A stretch of DNA of 64,000 nucleotides from Massilia violaceinigra (lineage in GTDB: Bacteria; Pseudomonadota; Gammaproteobacteria; Burkholderiales; Burkholderiaceae_D), in contig NZ_CP024608.1 in the NCBI RefSeq assembly GCF_002752675.1, positions 1,984,001 through 2,048,000 of the forward strand, read 5' to 3'. Under the pieces are notes generated by a model, which worked only from the letters and a program-made list of their open reading frames with translations, ran no database searches and was not told the origin of the DNA. The first letter of the stretch is position 1; each line of letters opens with the position of its first letter. Shown here piece by piece: positions 47,373-55,278 of this stretch. Both the position numbers and the translations under genes were made by a program.

Positions 47373-47787
47373 ACAAGGTCTCCTCTCCGTGCAGCACACG
47401 CTGCATGATGGAAAATTGTTCGGTCAGCAATGCGCTGTTGCGAACATTCAAACGTTTGCATTCAAGTACCAGTTGCTCCAGCGATTGCCAGGCGGCGCTC
47501 AAGGCCTCGCGTTGCGGCGCGCCGAGGCTGGCGATCAGGGTCGCCATGTCGGCGGACGCGCCGCACAGGGCGCGCACCAGCGATACGCGCTGCACGCGGC
47601 GCTGTTCCATCGCATCGAGCTGCGGGGCCAGCTCGTCGGCCAGTTCGGCCAGCTCGGCGCTGCGGTGGCGCAGGGCGGCGTCGAACTGGCGCGCCAGCAG
47701 CGCCAGGATGGCCTGGCAGGCATCGATATCGGCGCTCACGCCGGCGCTGAGCTTGCCCAGTGCCTGCTCGCGCGTCATGCGGCTCAT
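47359..47787 (-). CDS. flgN: Flagellar export chaperone FlgN
   Basis: A 142-residue, almost fully helical protein matching FlgN, which keeps the junction proteins FlgK and FlgL unfolded for export. Supporting features are size, position next to flgM, and the pattern of heptad Leu with LVRALCGASADMATLI and QSLEQLVLECKRLNVRNSALL. GGAGG six bases before the ATG supports the start, which overlaps flgM by four bases. Confidence 0.85.
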   Translation of the reverse strand: MSRMTREQALGKLSAGVSADIDACQAILALLARQFDAALRHRSAELAELADELAPQLDAMEQRRVQRVSLVRALCGASADMATLIASLGAPQREALSAAWQSLEQLVLECKRLNVRNSALLTEQFSIMQRVLHGEETLYEAR

Positions 47788-48077
47788 CCCTGGCCTCCAT
47801 GGAAGCGTTCGATCAGGCCGGCCAGGCGGGCCGGATCGAATGGCAATTCGCCCTTGGCCAGCGCGTCGCGCAATTGCGACACGCGCTCGTGGTCGATCTC
47901 GGGCATGGCGGCCAGCGCGGCCATGGCCGGCTGCAGCACTTCCGATTGCAGGGCGCCGGACGGCGCGGCCACGCCGGCGCCGCTGGTCACCGCCGTTTTG
48001 ACCTCGGACGCCACCGCGGCGCTGCCGCGCTGGACGGCCGATGCATCGGCGGACGCACCGCCACCGGAGATTTTCAT
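47784..48077 (-). CDS. flgM: Anti-sigma-28 factor FlgM
   Basis: A 97-residue protein that holds sigma-28 inactive until it is exported through the finished hook. The C terminus (EIDHERVSQLRDALAKGELPFDPARLAGLIERFHGGQ) matches the sigma-binding helices. The start at 48077 (MKISGGG) has GAGGT seven bases upstream; an in-frame ATG at 48110 is possible. It is encoded with its partner fliA six genes upstream on the same strand. Confidence 0.88.
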   Translation of the reverse strand: MKISGGGASADASAVQRGSAAVASEVKTAVTSGAGVAAPSGALQSEVLQPAMAALAAMPEIDHERVSQLRDALAKGELPFDPARLAGLIERFHGGQG

Positions 48078-48112
48078 GCGGGGACCTCGGCTTTTCGATT
48101 GGATCGTCATGA

Positions 48113-49069
48113 TTATTTGCCTTGGGCGTCGGCGCCCTTGACGCTCTTGAGTTTATCGCGCAGTTCCTCGACCGAGCCCTTGGTGCCGACCGCCGTTTCG
48201 GCGCCGACCTCGTTCTTGCCCGGCACGCCGAACATGGCGGCCACGGTATTGGCCTGGCTGTTGGTCAGGATCAGCAATTCGATGCGGCGGTTCACGGCCG
48301 CGCCGGTATTTTCCGGTTCGAACGGGGCGCGGTCGGCCATGCCCACCACTTGCAGCACGCTGTCCGGATTCATGGAACCGGCCAGCAGCTGGGAGCGGGC
48401 CGCCATGGCGCGCGCATTCGACAAGGTCCAGTTCGAGTTGCCATCCTGGTCGCCCGCATATTTGCGCGAATCGGTATGGCCGACGATCAGCATCTGGTTT
48501 TCCATTTTTGCAAAGACCGGGCCCATCTGGCGCATCAGGCGGCCGAAGCGATCGGTCGGCATGGCGCTGCCGAGCAGGAACATGCCCTGGCGGTCGGTGT
48601 CGTGCAGGGTGACGCGCAAGCCGTACGGGGTGATCACGGTTTCCAGGTTGTTCGACAAGCCCGCTTCCACGCTCATGGTGCCCAGCTGGCGCGACAGCAC
48701 GGCCAGTTCGGCCGGCGAGTCGTAGCGCACTTTCGGGCCTTCGCCGCCGTTTTCCTTGTGCGAGGAAGTGCCGCTGTGGGGCATGGAAAAGCGCTCGATC
48801 AGGCTGCCGCGCGGGCCGCCGCCGATTTCCGGCTTGTTGCCCTGGCCATCGGCATAGCTGCCGTTTTGCTCGCGCACCATGGCTTTCATGGTTTGCTGGT
48901 CGCGTGCCGCCATCAGCCACAGCACCAGGAACAGGGCCAGCAGCGCCAGGCAGAAGTCGGCGAAGGCGACTTTCCAGGCGCCGCCGTGGTCGTCCTCGTG
49001 CGCCTTGCCACGGCCGCGGACGATGATCGCCGCGTCGTGCTTGTCATGTTTATCATGCTGCTTTTGCAC
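48113..49069 (-). CDS. motB: Flagellar motor stator protein MotB (LafU)
   Basis: A 318-residue stator subunit. The single membrane span GAWKVAFADFCLALLALFLVLWLM holds the proton-carrying Asp (about residue 38). The periplasmic OmpA-like domain (LIVGHTDSRKYAG, NWTLSNARAMAARSQLL, NRRIELLI) anchors it to peptidoglycan. The start is a GTG at 49069 with AGGAG seven bases upstream, inside the end of motA. The short His/Asp/Lys-rich N terminus (QKQHDKHDKHD) is unusual. Confidence 0.93.
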   Translation of the reverse strand: MQKQHDKHDKHDAAIIVRGRGKAHEDDHGGAWKVAFADFCLALLALFLVLWLMAARDQQTMKAMVREQNGSYADGQGNKPEIGGGPRGSLIERFSMPHSGTSSHKENGGEGPKVRYDSPAELAVLSRQLGTMSVEAGLSNNLETVITPYGLRVTLHDTDRQGMFLLGSAMPTDRFGRLMRQMGPVFAKMENQMLIVGHTDSRKYAGDQDGNSNWTLSNARAMAARSQLLAGSMNPDSVLQVVGMADRAPFEPENTGAAVNRRIELLILTNSQANTVAAMFGVPGKNEVGAETAVGTKGSVEELRDKLKSVKGADAQGK

Positions 49070-49985
49070 GCGGCTCTCCTGACTTGTCGGTGGCGCGGCG
49101 TTTCGGCGATGGCGATTCCTCGCCTTCGCCGCCCATGGCGTTGATCCAGCTTTCGAGCTGGGCGAACGTCGGCTTGATGTTGAGCTGCACCAGGCGGCGG
49201 CCGGCATCGATGGCCAGCAGGGCCGGTTTGCCGGCCACGTGGGTGACCAGAACGACTTTGACGCATTCCATGTTCGACGCTTCCTGGTTCACAAGCTGCT
49301 TCATCATGTTGCTGATCGGGTCGAGTACGCCGTAGCAGAAGAAAATACCGAGGAAGGTGCCGACCATCGCGGCGCCCACCTTGGCCGAGATCGCGCCGGC
49401 ATCGGCGCCCTCGGCCACCGAGTTCATCGCCAGCACGATCCCGAGCACCGCCGCCAGGATGCCGAATCCGGGCATCGCTTCGGCAATCTTGTGCAGCGAC
49501 TTGGACGGCTGCACCAGCTCTTCGTGAATGGCTTCCAGTTCCTGCTCCAGTACGCCTTCAAGCTCATGGGCATTGATTTTTCCCATGGCCATCAAACGAA
49601 AATTATCGACAATAAACGCCAAAAGTTTAGGCTCTTCCAGCACCAAAGGGTAACGCTGGAACAGTGGGCTCGACGCTGGATCTTCCACGTGGGCATCGAG
49701 CGCTTTCAAGCCACCTGCCGCGGTCTGCAGCAGCTCATACATCAACAACAACAACTGGCGCTGGAACTCGGAACCTTGCTTCTTGCGCACGATGATCTTG
49801 CGCAGCTGGGTCGTCAATTCCTTGAGCACATGGTTGGGGTTGCCCAACACCAGTGCCCCGGCGCCGCCGCCGGCGATGATCAGGATCTCGACCGGATGCC
49901 AGATGGCATCGAAGGTGCCGCCCATGAGCACGAATCCGCCAAAAATACAGCCGAGAACGATGGCAATGCCGACTAGTTGCTGCAT
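49053..49985 (-). CDS. motA: Flagellar motor stator protein MotA (LafT)
   Basis: A 310-residue stator subunit with four membrane spans. Two are near the N terminus (VGIAIVLGCIFGGFVLMGG and VEILIIAGGGAGALVLG) and two later (PGFGILAAVLGIVLAMNSV and GAAMVGTFLGIFFCYGVLDPI). The cytoplasmic loop carries the charged residues that touch FliG (KLLAFIVDNFRLMAMGKIN). It couples proton flow to rotation with MotB. Confidence 0.95.
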   Translation of the reverse strand: MQQLVGIAIVLGCIFGGFVLMGGTFDAIWHPVEILIIAGGGAGALVLGNPNHVLKELTTQLRKIIVRKKQGSEFQRQLLLLMYELLQTAAGGLKALDAHVEDPASSPLFQRYPLVLEEPKLLAFIVDNFRLMAMGKINAHELEGVLEQELEAIHEELVQPSKSLHKIAEAMPGFGILAAVLGIVLAMNSVAEGADAGAISAKVGAAMVGTFLGIFFCYGVLDPISNMMKQLVNQEASNMECVKVVLVTHVAGKPALLAIDAGRRLVQLNIKPTFAQLESWINAMGGEGEESPSPKRRATDKSGEPRAKAA

Positions 49986-50042
49986 GTTAAATTCCTTTGG
50001 TAAGTCGTGATGTGCGAAAGAAGTGGGTAAAACATGTCCTGA

Positions 50043-50855
50043 TCAGCCTTTGAGAGCTGCTTTCATCTTGGCCAGCGCCGCCTTGTTGAGCTGGCAGACG
50101 CGCGCGTCCGACAGATCCAGCACGGCAGCCACTTCCTTGTAGCTCAGTTCAAATTCGTAAATCATCTGGATCACGCGCTGCTCGCGCTCGTCGAGGGCCA
50201 TCAGGGCCTGTTCCAGGCTGTGCTTGACCATGAACTGCTCTTCCGGGCCGGGCGCGCTGTGGGCCCGTTCAGCGGCTTCCTGCAGCACTTCGTCAAAGCT
50301 GAGCAGCAGCTCGGCGCCATCGTCGAGCTGGTATTGCACGTAGGCTTCGGGTGTCAGGCCCAGGGCGGCGGCCGCTTCCTGGTCGTTCGGCTCGCGCCCG
50401 AGCGAGCGGGTCAGGGCGCGTACCTGGTCGCGCATCTTGTGGCTGTCCTGGCGCACCGCGCGCGGACGCCAGTCCTGGCGCCGCAGTTCGTCGAGGATGG
50501 CGCCGCGGATGCGCAAGGAAGCGAAGCTGCCGAAACCGGCGTCCGGCATGCCGTAGCGGCGCAGCGCTTCAAGCAAGCCCATCAGGCCGATCTGTTCCAT
50601 GTCTTCGCGCCCCATCACGCCCGAGACCTGGGCGTTCAACTGGCGCACGATGCGCTTGACCAGCGGCGCGTAGGCCACCAGCTGGCGCTGTTCTTCGCGG
50701 GCGTCGAGCACGGGCGCGTACTCGGCCACCTGGGCGGCGCCGTAAGCGCCGCCGTACTCGCTGGCGTGTTCACCTGGCACGCCATGGGCGTGCGCGTTGC
50801 CGCCCAGGTAGCTGGCGGCGCTGCTGCAGTCGGTGTAATCGGCGTGATAGGCCAC
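50043..50855 (-). CDS. fliA: Flagellar sigma factor sigma-28 (FliA/LafS)
   Basis: A 270-residue sigma factor for late flagellar genes. Region 2 (YAPLVKRIVRQLNAQV...EDMEQIGLMGLLEALRRY), region 3 (LDELRRQDWRPRAVRQ) and region 4 (LDEREQRVIQMIYEFELSYKEVAAVLDLSDARVCQL) are all present. The first 50 residues are a Tyr/Gly/Ala-rich extension. It starts with GTG. Presence of its own sigma-28 and FlgM in the cluster is usual for lateral systems. Confidence 0.94.
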   Translation of the reverse strand: MAYHADYTDCSSAASYLGGNAHAHGVPGEHASEYGGAYGAAQVAEYAPVLDAREEQRQLVAYAPLVKRIVRQLNAQVSGVMGREDMEQIGLMGLLEALRRYGMPDAGFGSFASLRIRGAILDELRRQDWRPRAVRQDSHKMRDQVRALTRSLGREPNDQEAAAALGLTPEAYVQYQLDDGAELLLSFDEVLQEAAERAHSAPGPEEQFMVKHSLEQALMALDEREQRVIQMIYEFELSYKEVAAVLDLSDARVCQLNKAALAKMKAALKG

Positions 50856-50871
50856 AGGATTCCCGGGTTGG

Positions 50872-51333
50872 CTATTCGATGATCAGTTTGCCGATCATGA
50901 CTTCGGAGAAGGGCTTTTCGAGCTTGTCCTTGTCATAAGTGGCGGCGAAAGTGCTGTTGATCTGCTCGGCGTACTGCTCGACCGTCAGGGCCTGGGCCGC
51001 GCCCATGGTGTGCGCCGACAGGGCGCGCACGGCCACGCTGCGCAGCATCGGCAAGTCATCCTTGACCTTCTTTTCCTGCTCGAGCGTGGTCGACAGCACC
51101 AGGTCGGTGGAAATGTAGTGGGCCTGGGTTTCGCCAGGGCTACGGCGCAGCATGACGATGACCTTGTCGAGCGAGACGTAGCGCGCCGGCTTTTTCTTCG
51201 GCGCTTCGGCCTCGACCGGCTTGCCATCCTTGCCCGGCATCGGCTGCTTGAAGTACAGGGCCGCGCCGGCACCGGCGGCGCCCAGAATGCCGATGACCAC
51301 AAAAGCGACGATCAGTTTGGTGGTCTTCTTCAT
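50872..51333 (-). CDS. fliL: Flagellar basal body-associated protein FliL (LafF)
   Basis: A 153-residue inner membrane protein with one N-terminal span (KLIVAFVVIGILGAAGAGAALYF) and a periplasmic domain (PARYVSLDKVIVMLRR...HYISTDLVLSTT, ending EVMIGKLIIE). FliL surrounds and supports the stator. It overlaps fliK by four bases (ATGA). Confidence 0.9.
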   Translation of the reverse strand: MKKTTKLIVAFVVIGILGAAGAGAALYFKQPMPGKDGKPVEAEAPKKKPARYVSLDKVIVMLRRSPGETQAHYISTDLVLSTTLEQEKKVKDDLPMLRSVAVRALSAHTMGAAQALTVEQYAEQINSTFAATYDKDKLEKPFSEVMIGKLIIE

Positions 51334-52694
51334 GCCGCAACCTCACGGCCGGACAGCGAAAACGTGGCGGACGGATGGCCGGCTTCGGCCAGCGCGCGTC
51401 CAGGATCGTTGTCATTGTTGTCGCGTTCAGGCTGGCGCTGGCGACCTTGCTGTTCGCCGAAGGCGGCGCCGCTGCGCGGGGTTGCCGTAATGGTCACGGC
51501 GACATCGCTGAACTGGCGCTGGGCCAGGTCGGAACGCATGGCATCGCTGACATTGTTGAGCTGGCGCCGCACTTCGCTGTGGGTGGCGCTGATGTTTACT
51601 TCCAGCGCGCCGCCGGCGGCGTGGCGGATGGCGATCTCGATGCGGCCCAGCTGCGGCGGGTCGAGGCGGATCACGGCCTGGTCGATGTTGCGGCCCAGTT
51701 GCAGCTGCAGGCGGTCGCCCAGCGCTTCGCGCAGGGGCTGCTGCCAGTCGGCCGGGTTGGCCGGCAGTTTCACATCCAGCGGCGCGGCCATGGCGGCGTT
51801 CTGGGATGCCAGGGCGTTGGCACCGGTCATGACGTTGGCGGGCCCGGCAACCGGCGCGTCGCTGCGCAGCACGGTGTCGACGGTGGCGGCGGCCAGCGGC
51901 TGGGCGGTCGCGGCCACGCCGGTTTTCTGGGCTGCGGGAGCCGCTGTGCTGGTTGCCGTGCTGTCGCCGGTACGCACCGGTGCGCGCGGCGCCGGCGCGG
52001 CGGCCACGGTTTGCGCCGGCAGGGCGACCGGGGCGGCGAGCGGTGTACGGGACTCGGCGGCGCCGCTGCCGGTGGCGCTGTCGGTGCGGCTGTGGGTGCG
52101 GCTGTCAGCGGCGCCAATGGTGCTGGTGGCGGCCGCCGGCGGGGCGCTGAAGGTGGACGAGACGGTGCTGGCCGGGGCCGCGGGCATGGCGGCGGCGACG
52201 GCGATGGCGACGGCAACCGTTGGCGCGGCTGGCGTGGCCGGGACCGGCGCGGCAGCCGCAGTCAGCGGGCTGGCAAAGCTGACCGGGGCGCTGGCGCCAG
52301 CGACCGGTGCGGCCATGGTGGCGGGCAGGCTGGACGGCATCGGCACGGCTGGCGGCAGGACGATGCCGAGCGGCAGCGTCATACTCATCGTCATGGCCGG
52401 CGTGGTGGCGTAATCGGGCGTGTCGAGCGGCACGGCCGGCGCTGCAGGCGCGGCGCTATCGAGCAGGACGCCAGGCTCGGCCAGGCCGTCCGCCGGCGCG
52501 GCGTCGGCGCTGCCGGCCTCGCCCTCAGGCACGCTCACCTGGACGGCGGCGATGTCGAACATCAGCCAGCTGGCAAACGGCGCGGCGGCGTCGCCGCCAG
52601 CGGTGGCGGGGACGCCAGCGGCGGGCGCGGCGGCGCCAGTGGTGCCGGGAGCGCCAGGGGCGGCGGGGGAAGGGGTCAGGTTAGCGAGCATCAT
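51330..52694 (-). CDS. fliK: Hook-length control protein FliK (LafE)
   Basis: A 454-residue protein with a long Ala/Pro/Thr-rich exported ruler (1-310). The conserved C-terminal substrate-switch domain (about 325-430) contains LREALGDRLQLQLGRNIDQAVIRLDPPQLGRIEIAI (key part LDPPQLGRIEI). It measures hook length and switches the export gate to filament substrates. Very repetitive composition makes the first two thirds hard to align. Confidence 0.9.
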   Translation of the reverse strand: MMLANLTPSPAAPGAPGTTGAAAPAAGVPATAGGDAAAPFASWLMFDIAAVQVSVPEGEAGSADAAPADGLAEPGVLLDSAAPAAPAVPLDTPDYATTPAMTMSMTLPLGIVLPPAVPMPSSLPATMAAPVAGASAPVSFASPLTAAAAPVPATPAAPTVAVAIAVAAAMPAAPASTVSSTFSAPPAAATSTIGAADSRTHSRTDSATGSGAAESRTPLAAPVALPAQTVAAAPAPRAPVRTGDSTATSTAAPAAQKTGVAATAQPLAAATVDTVLRSDAPVAGPANVMTGANALASQNAAMAAPLDVKLPANPADWQQPLREALGDRLQLQLGRNIDQAVIRLDPPQLGRIEIAIRHAAGGALEVNISATHSEVRRQLNNVSDAMRSDLAQRQFSDVAVTITATPRSGAAFGEQQGRQRQPERDNNDNDPGRALAEAGHPSATFSLSGREVAA

Positions 52695-52696
52695 GG

Positions 52697-53014
52697 TTAT
52701 GCCTGGTTACGTTCTGAATCAGTTTCATTGTCGAGGGCGTAAGCGATAAACCCGGCCTTGTTCGTGTGCATCTCGTGCATTTGCGCTCCCAGCAGTTCCA
52801 GCTCGGCGGCGCACAGGTCGGCTGCCTCGTCGTGCTGGGCGCGCAGCGCTTCCAGGGCACGCTTCTCAAGCGGGTTCCACGGGCCGCTGGCGGCCAGCAC
52901 GCGCAGCTGGGTGCTCAGGGCGCCGACAGCGCGGTCGAGCGCGACCCAGTCGCGCGCGGTGCCAGCACCGGCCAGTGCCGCCGTCAGGGCGTTCAGGGCG
53001 GCGCGCCTATCCAT
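52697..53014 (-). CDS. fliT: FliT-like export chaperone
   Basis: A 105-residue helical protein between fliS and fliK, the place of fliT (or lafX/lafD) in lateral loci. FliT is the chaperone for the cap protein FliD. Sequence identity is weak, so the name rests on size, helical character and position. The start at 53014 overlaps the end of fliS by eight bases; a longer in-frame extension lies inside fliS and is rejected. Confidence 0.65.
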   Translation of the reverse strand: MDRRAALNALTAALAGAGTARDWVALDRAVGALSTQLRVLAASGPWNPLEKRALEALRAQHDEAADLCAAELELLGAQMHEMHTNKAGFIAYALDNETDSERNQA

Positions 53015-53396
53015 TGCGCGCCTGGACGCCGATCCAGCCCTGGCGAATCGTGCCGAGGATCTCGACCACTTCGTCCAGCATCGCCGGATCCATCTTGATG
53101 CCAGCCCCGTGCAGGCGGGCCGCGCAAAAGTCATACAGTGTTGCCAGGTTTTCCACCACGTCGCCGCCTTGTTCGAAGTCCAGCGAGCTGGACAGTCCAT
53201 TGATGATTTCGACACATTTGTCGATGCTGACCGCCTTCTGCTCGTAGCGCTTGCCGACGATGTGGCCGCGCGCACGGGCCAGCTCGTCAAGCAAGCCATC
53301 GGTCAGCAGCAAGACCAGCTCGACCGGTGATGCACGGGCCGTCTGAGCATCAAGGTTAACCGAGTGGTAGTCGCTGTAAGCGTCGGAATAGGACAT
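53007..53396 (-). CDS. fliS: Flagellin export chaperone FliS (LafC)
   Basis: A 129-residue helical chaperone with the family pattern (YHSVNLDAQTARASPVELVLLLTDGLLDELARARGHI, KCVEIINGLSSSLDFEQGGDVVENLATLYDFCAARL). FliS binds flagellin before export. Its presence implies a flagellin partner, although no flagellin gene is in the window. Confidence 0.93.
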   Translation of the reverse strand: MSYSDAYSDYHSVNLDAQTARASPVELVLLLTDGLLDELARARGHIVGKRYEQKAVSIDKCVEIINGLSSSLDFEQGGDVVENLATLYDFCAARLHGAGIKMDPAMLDEVVEILGTIRQGWIGVQARNG

Positions 53397-53411
53397 CTTT
53401 TCCTCTCTTGA

Positions 53412-54797
53412 TTAGGATTTGTCGCCGAACAGTGCGTCGAACATGGATGTGTTGGACGCCATCCGGCTTTGCAGTGTTTGCAACTGTGTAAATTGCATGA
53501 GATAGCGTTTGTAGGCGCTGTCGTACTGCTTGTCGAGCTGGTCCTGGCGCTTGGTCAGGCTGGTCTGCAATTTGGTGTTCTGTTCCAGGCGCTGCTTGAG
53601 CTGGCCGTCGGTGCTGCTGCTCCATTCCTTCAGGTAGCTGTCGACACTGCCGGCGATGCCGCTGCTGCTGCCGTTGACGCTGCTGCCGATGAGGGTATCG
53701 AGGCCTTTCGGCGATACGCCGAGCTGGCTGGTCAGGCGCGTCGCGTTCAAGCTCAGGCTGCCGTCGCGGGCGGCGATGATGCCGTAGGCGGCCAGGCTGT
53801 CGGCGCCATTCGCGCCGCGCAGCATGCTCACCATGCGTCCTTGCAGCACGCGCACGCCGCCATCGTTGGCGAACACGCCGCCGGCCTGGCCCTTGGGCGG
53901 GTCGCCCGGCGCCACCATGGCGTCGATTACGCCCTTGAGCTTGTTGTAATCGTCGACGAATTTCTGCACCTTGGCCACGGTGGCGGCGTTGTCGCTGGCC
54001 ACCGTCAGGGTCACCGGCGCGTCGCCCGGGGCCTGGGCCTTGGCGAAGGTCATGGTCACGCCGTCGACGTTGGTGAACACGTTCGAGGCTTGTTCGATCT
54101 TGGTGCCGGTGCCCTGGGCGCCGAGCCAGACGATGGCATCCTGGCCGGTCACGATCTGCTTGGCGTTGAGTGGATCGTCGAGTGAGGCTTTCAGGCCGGC
54201 ATTGTTGACCGCGGCGGTGTTGAGCGAAATATTGCCGGCCGCGCCAGTCGTCTTCGAGGTCAGCATCAGCTGGGTGACGCCGTTGACGGTGACGATCGAG
54301 GCCGATACGCGCCCGTTGTTGGTCGGCTCGGCATTGATGGCGGCCGCGATTTCGCGCGGGGTCAGGGTGCCGTTGGCGTCGCTGTTGGCGGTCGCCAGGT
54401 TGACGGAAAAGCCGGGCACGCCGCCCAGTTCAATGCCCAGGGTACCGCCATCGGCCGCGCTGTCGGCCAGGCCGCTGTAGGACACCTGGTTGGCGGTGGC
54501 GATGCGTTCGACAAAAAAGCTGTAGCTGCCGGCGGTGGCGTTCACGCCCGCGCTGGCGGTGCCGACCGCAGTGTTGCTGAAGGTCGCGGCCTGGCTCAGC
54601 ATGGTCTTGCCGGAGGTCAGCGATAGCAGCGAACTCTGGTAGCCCGAAATGGCCGAGCGCAGCGAGGTCAGCGCGGCTGCGGCGGCGCTGGCTTGCCGGG
54701 TCTGGGACGTCAGGATGCTCTGGCGCGCCGAGGTGTAGTTGGTCGCCAGGCCAGTTGCGGTGGTGGCCGGATCGTAGGTGTTGCCAATGGTCGCCAT
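53412..54797 (-). CDS. fliD: Filament cap protein FliD (LafB)
   Basis: A 461-residue cap protein that caps the filament and inserts flagellin. N-terminal and C-terminal coiled regions (ATGLATNYTSARQSILTSQT; KRYLMQFTQLQTLQSRMASNTSMFDALFG) flank a middle with the FliD core (GLKASLDDPLNAKQIVTGQDAIVWLGAQGTG...VTMTFAKA). It follows fliJ after a 46-base gap and overlaps nothing. In lateral loci the flagellin gene normally precedes it. Confidence 0.94.
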   Translation of the reverse strand: MATIGNTYDPATTATGLATNYTSARQSILTSQTRQASAAAAALTSLRSAISGYQSSLLSLTSGKTMLSQAATFSNTAVGTASAGVNATAGSYSFFVERIATANQVSYSGLADSAADGGTLGIELGGVPGFSVNLATANSDANGTLTPREIAAAINAEPTNNGRVSASIVTVNGVTQLMLTSKTTGAAGNISLNTAAVNNAGLKASLDDPLNAKQIVTGQDAIVWLGAQGTGTKIEQASNVFTNVDGVTMTFAKAQAPGDAPVTLTVASDNAATVAKVQKFVDDYNKLKGVIDAMVAPGDPPKGQAGGVFANDGGVRVLQGRMVSMLRGANGADSLAAYGIIAARDGSLSLNATRLTSQLGVSPKGLDTLIGSSVNGSSSGIAGSVDSYLKEWSSSTDGQLKQRLEQNTKLQTSLTKRQDQLDKQYDSAYKRYLMQFTQLQTLQSRMASNTSMFDALFGDKS

Positions 54798-54843
54798 CGT
54801 ATTCTCCAGAGTGTCTTCAGGGTGGGCTTGCTATTACTTGCGG

Positions 54844-55278
54844 TTACTTGCGGCCGGCCAGCCACGATTGCGTGGCCAGGTCGTCTTCGCGCTTGCGGTC
54901 GACGCGGTTTTGGGCCAGCGCCGCCACGCCTTTTTTCTGTTCCAGTACCTGGCCCAGCAATTCGCGCTCGCTCCAGGCGTCGTTCAGGGCGCGCTGCGAC
55001 ACGGCCATGGTCGCTTCGTGCAGGCTCAGGTCGGTGCGGTGGTTGTCGGCCAGCGCGATCACGGCCAGCTTGTACTGGCCGCAGTTGAGCGCCAGCGCCA
55101 GCGGCAGGGCGCCGCTGGCGCCGCTGCCGCTGGCCAGGCTGTCCAGGCGGGCCAGGTTGGCCTGGTAGCGCGCCTTGGTGGCGTGCTGGGCGGCCATGTC
55201 GGCCTGCAGCTTTTCCACCTTGGTGCTGCGCAGGCGCACCAGCGTGTCGAGGCTGTCGATCGTGCTCTTGATGGTCAT
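54844..55278 (-). CDS. fliJ: Flagellar export protein FliJ
   Basis: A 144-residue coiled-coil protein that links the FliI ATPase to the FlhA gate. It has the expected length and two long helices (LVRLRSTKVEKLQADMAAQHATKARYQANLARL; SERELLGQVLEQKKGVAALAQNRVDRKREDD). The start at 55278 overlaps the fliI stop (ATGA). The last ten bases up to the stop are tandemly duplicated. Confidence 0.85.
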   Translation of the reverse strand: MTIKSTIDSLDTLVRLRSTKVEKLQADMAAQHATKARYQANLARLDSLASGSGASGALPLALALNCGQYKLAVIALADNHRTDLSLHEATMAVSQRALNDAWSERELLGQVLEQKKGVAALAQNRVDRKREDDLATQSWLAGRK

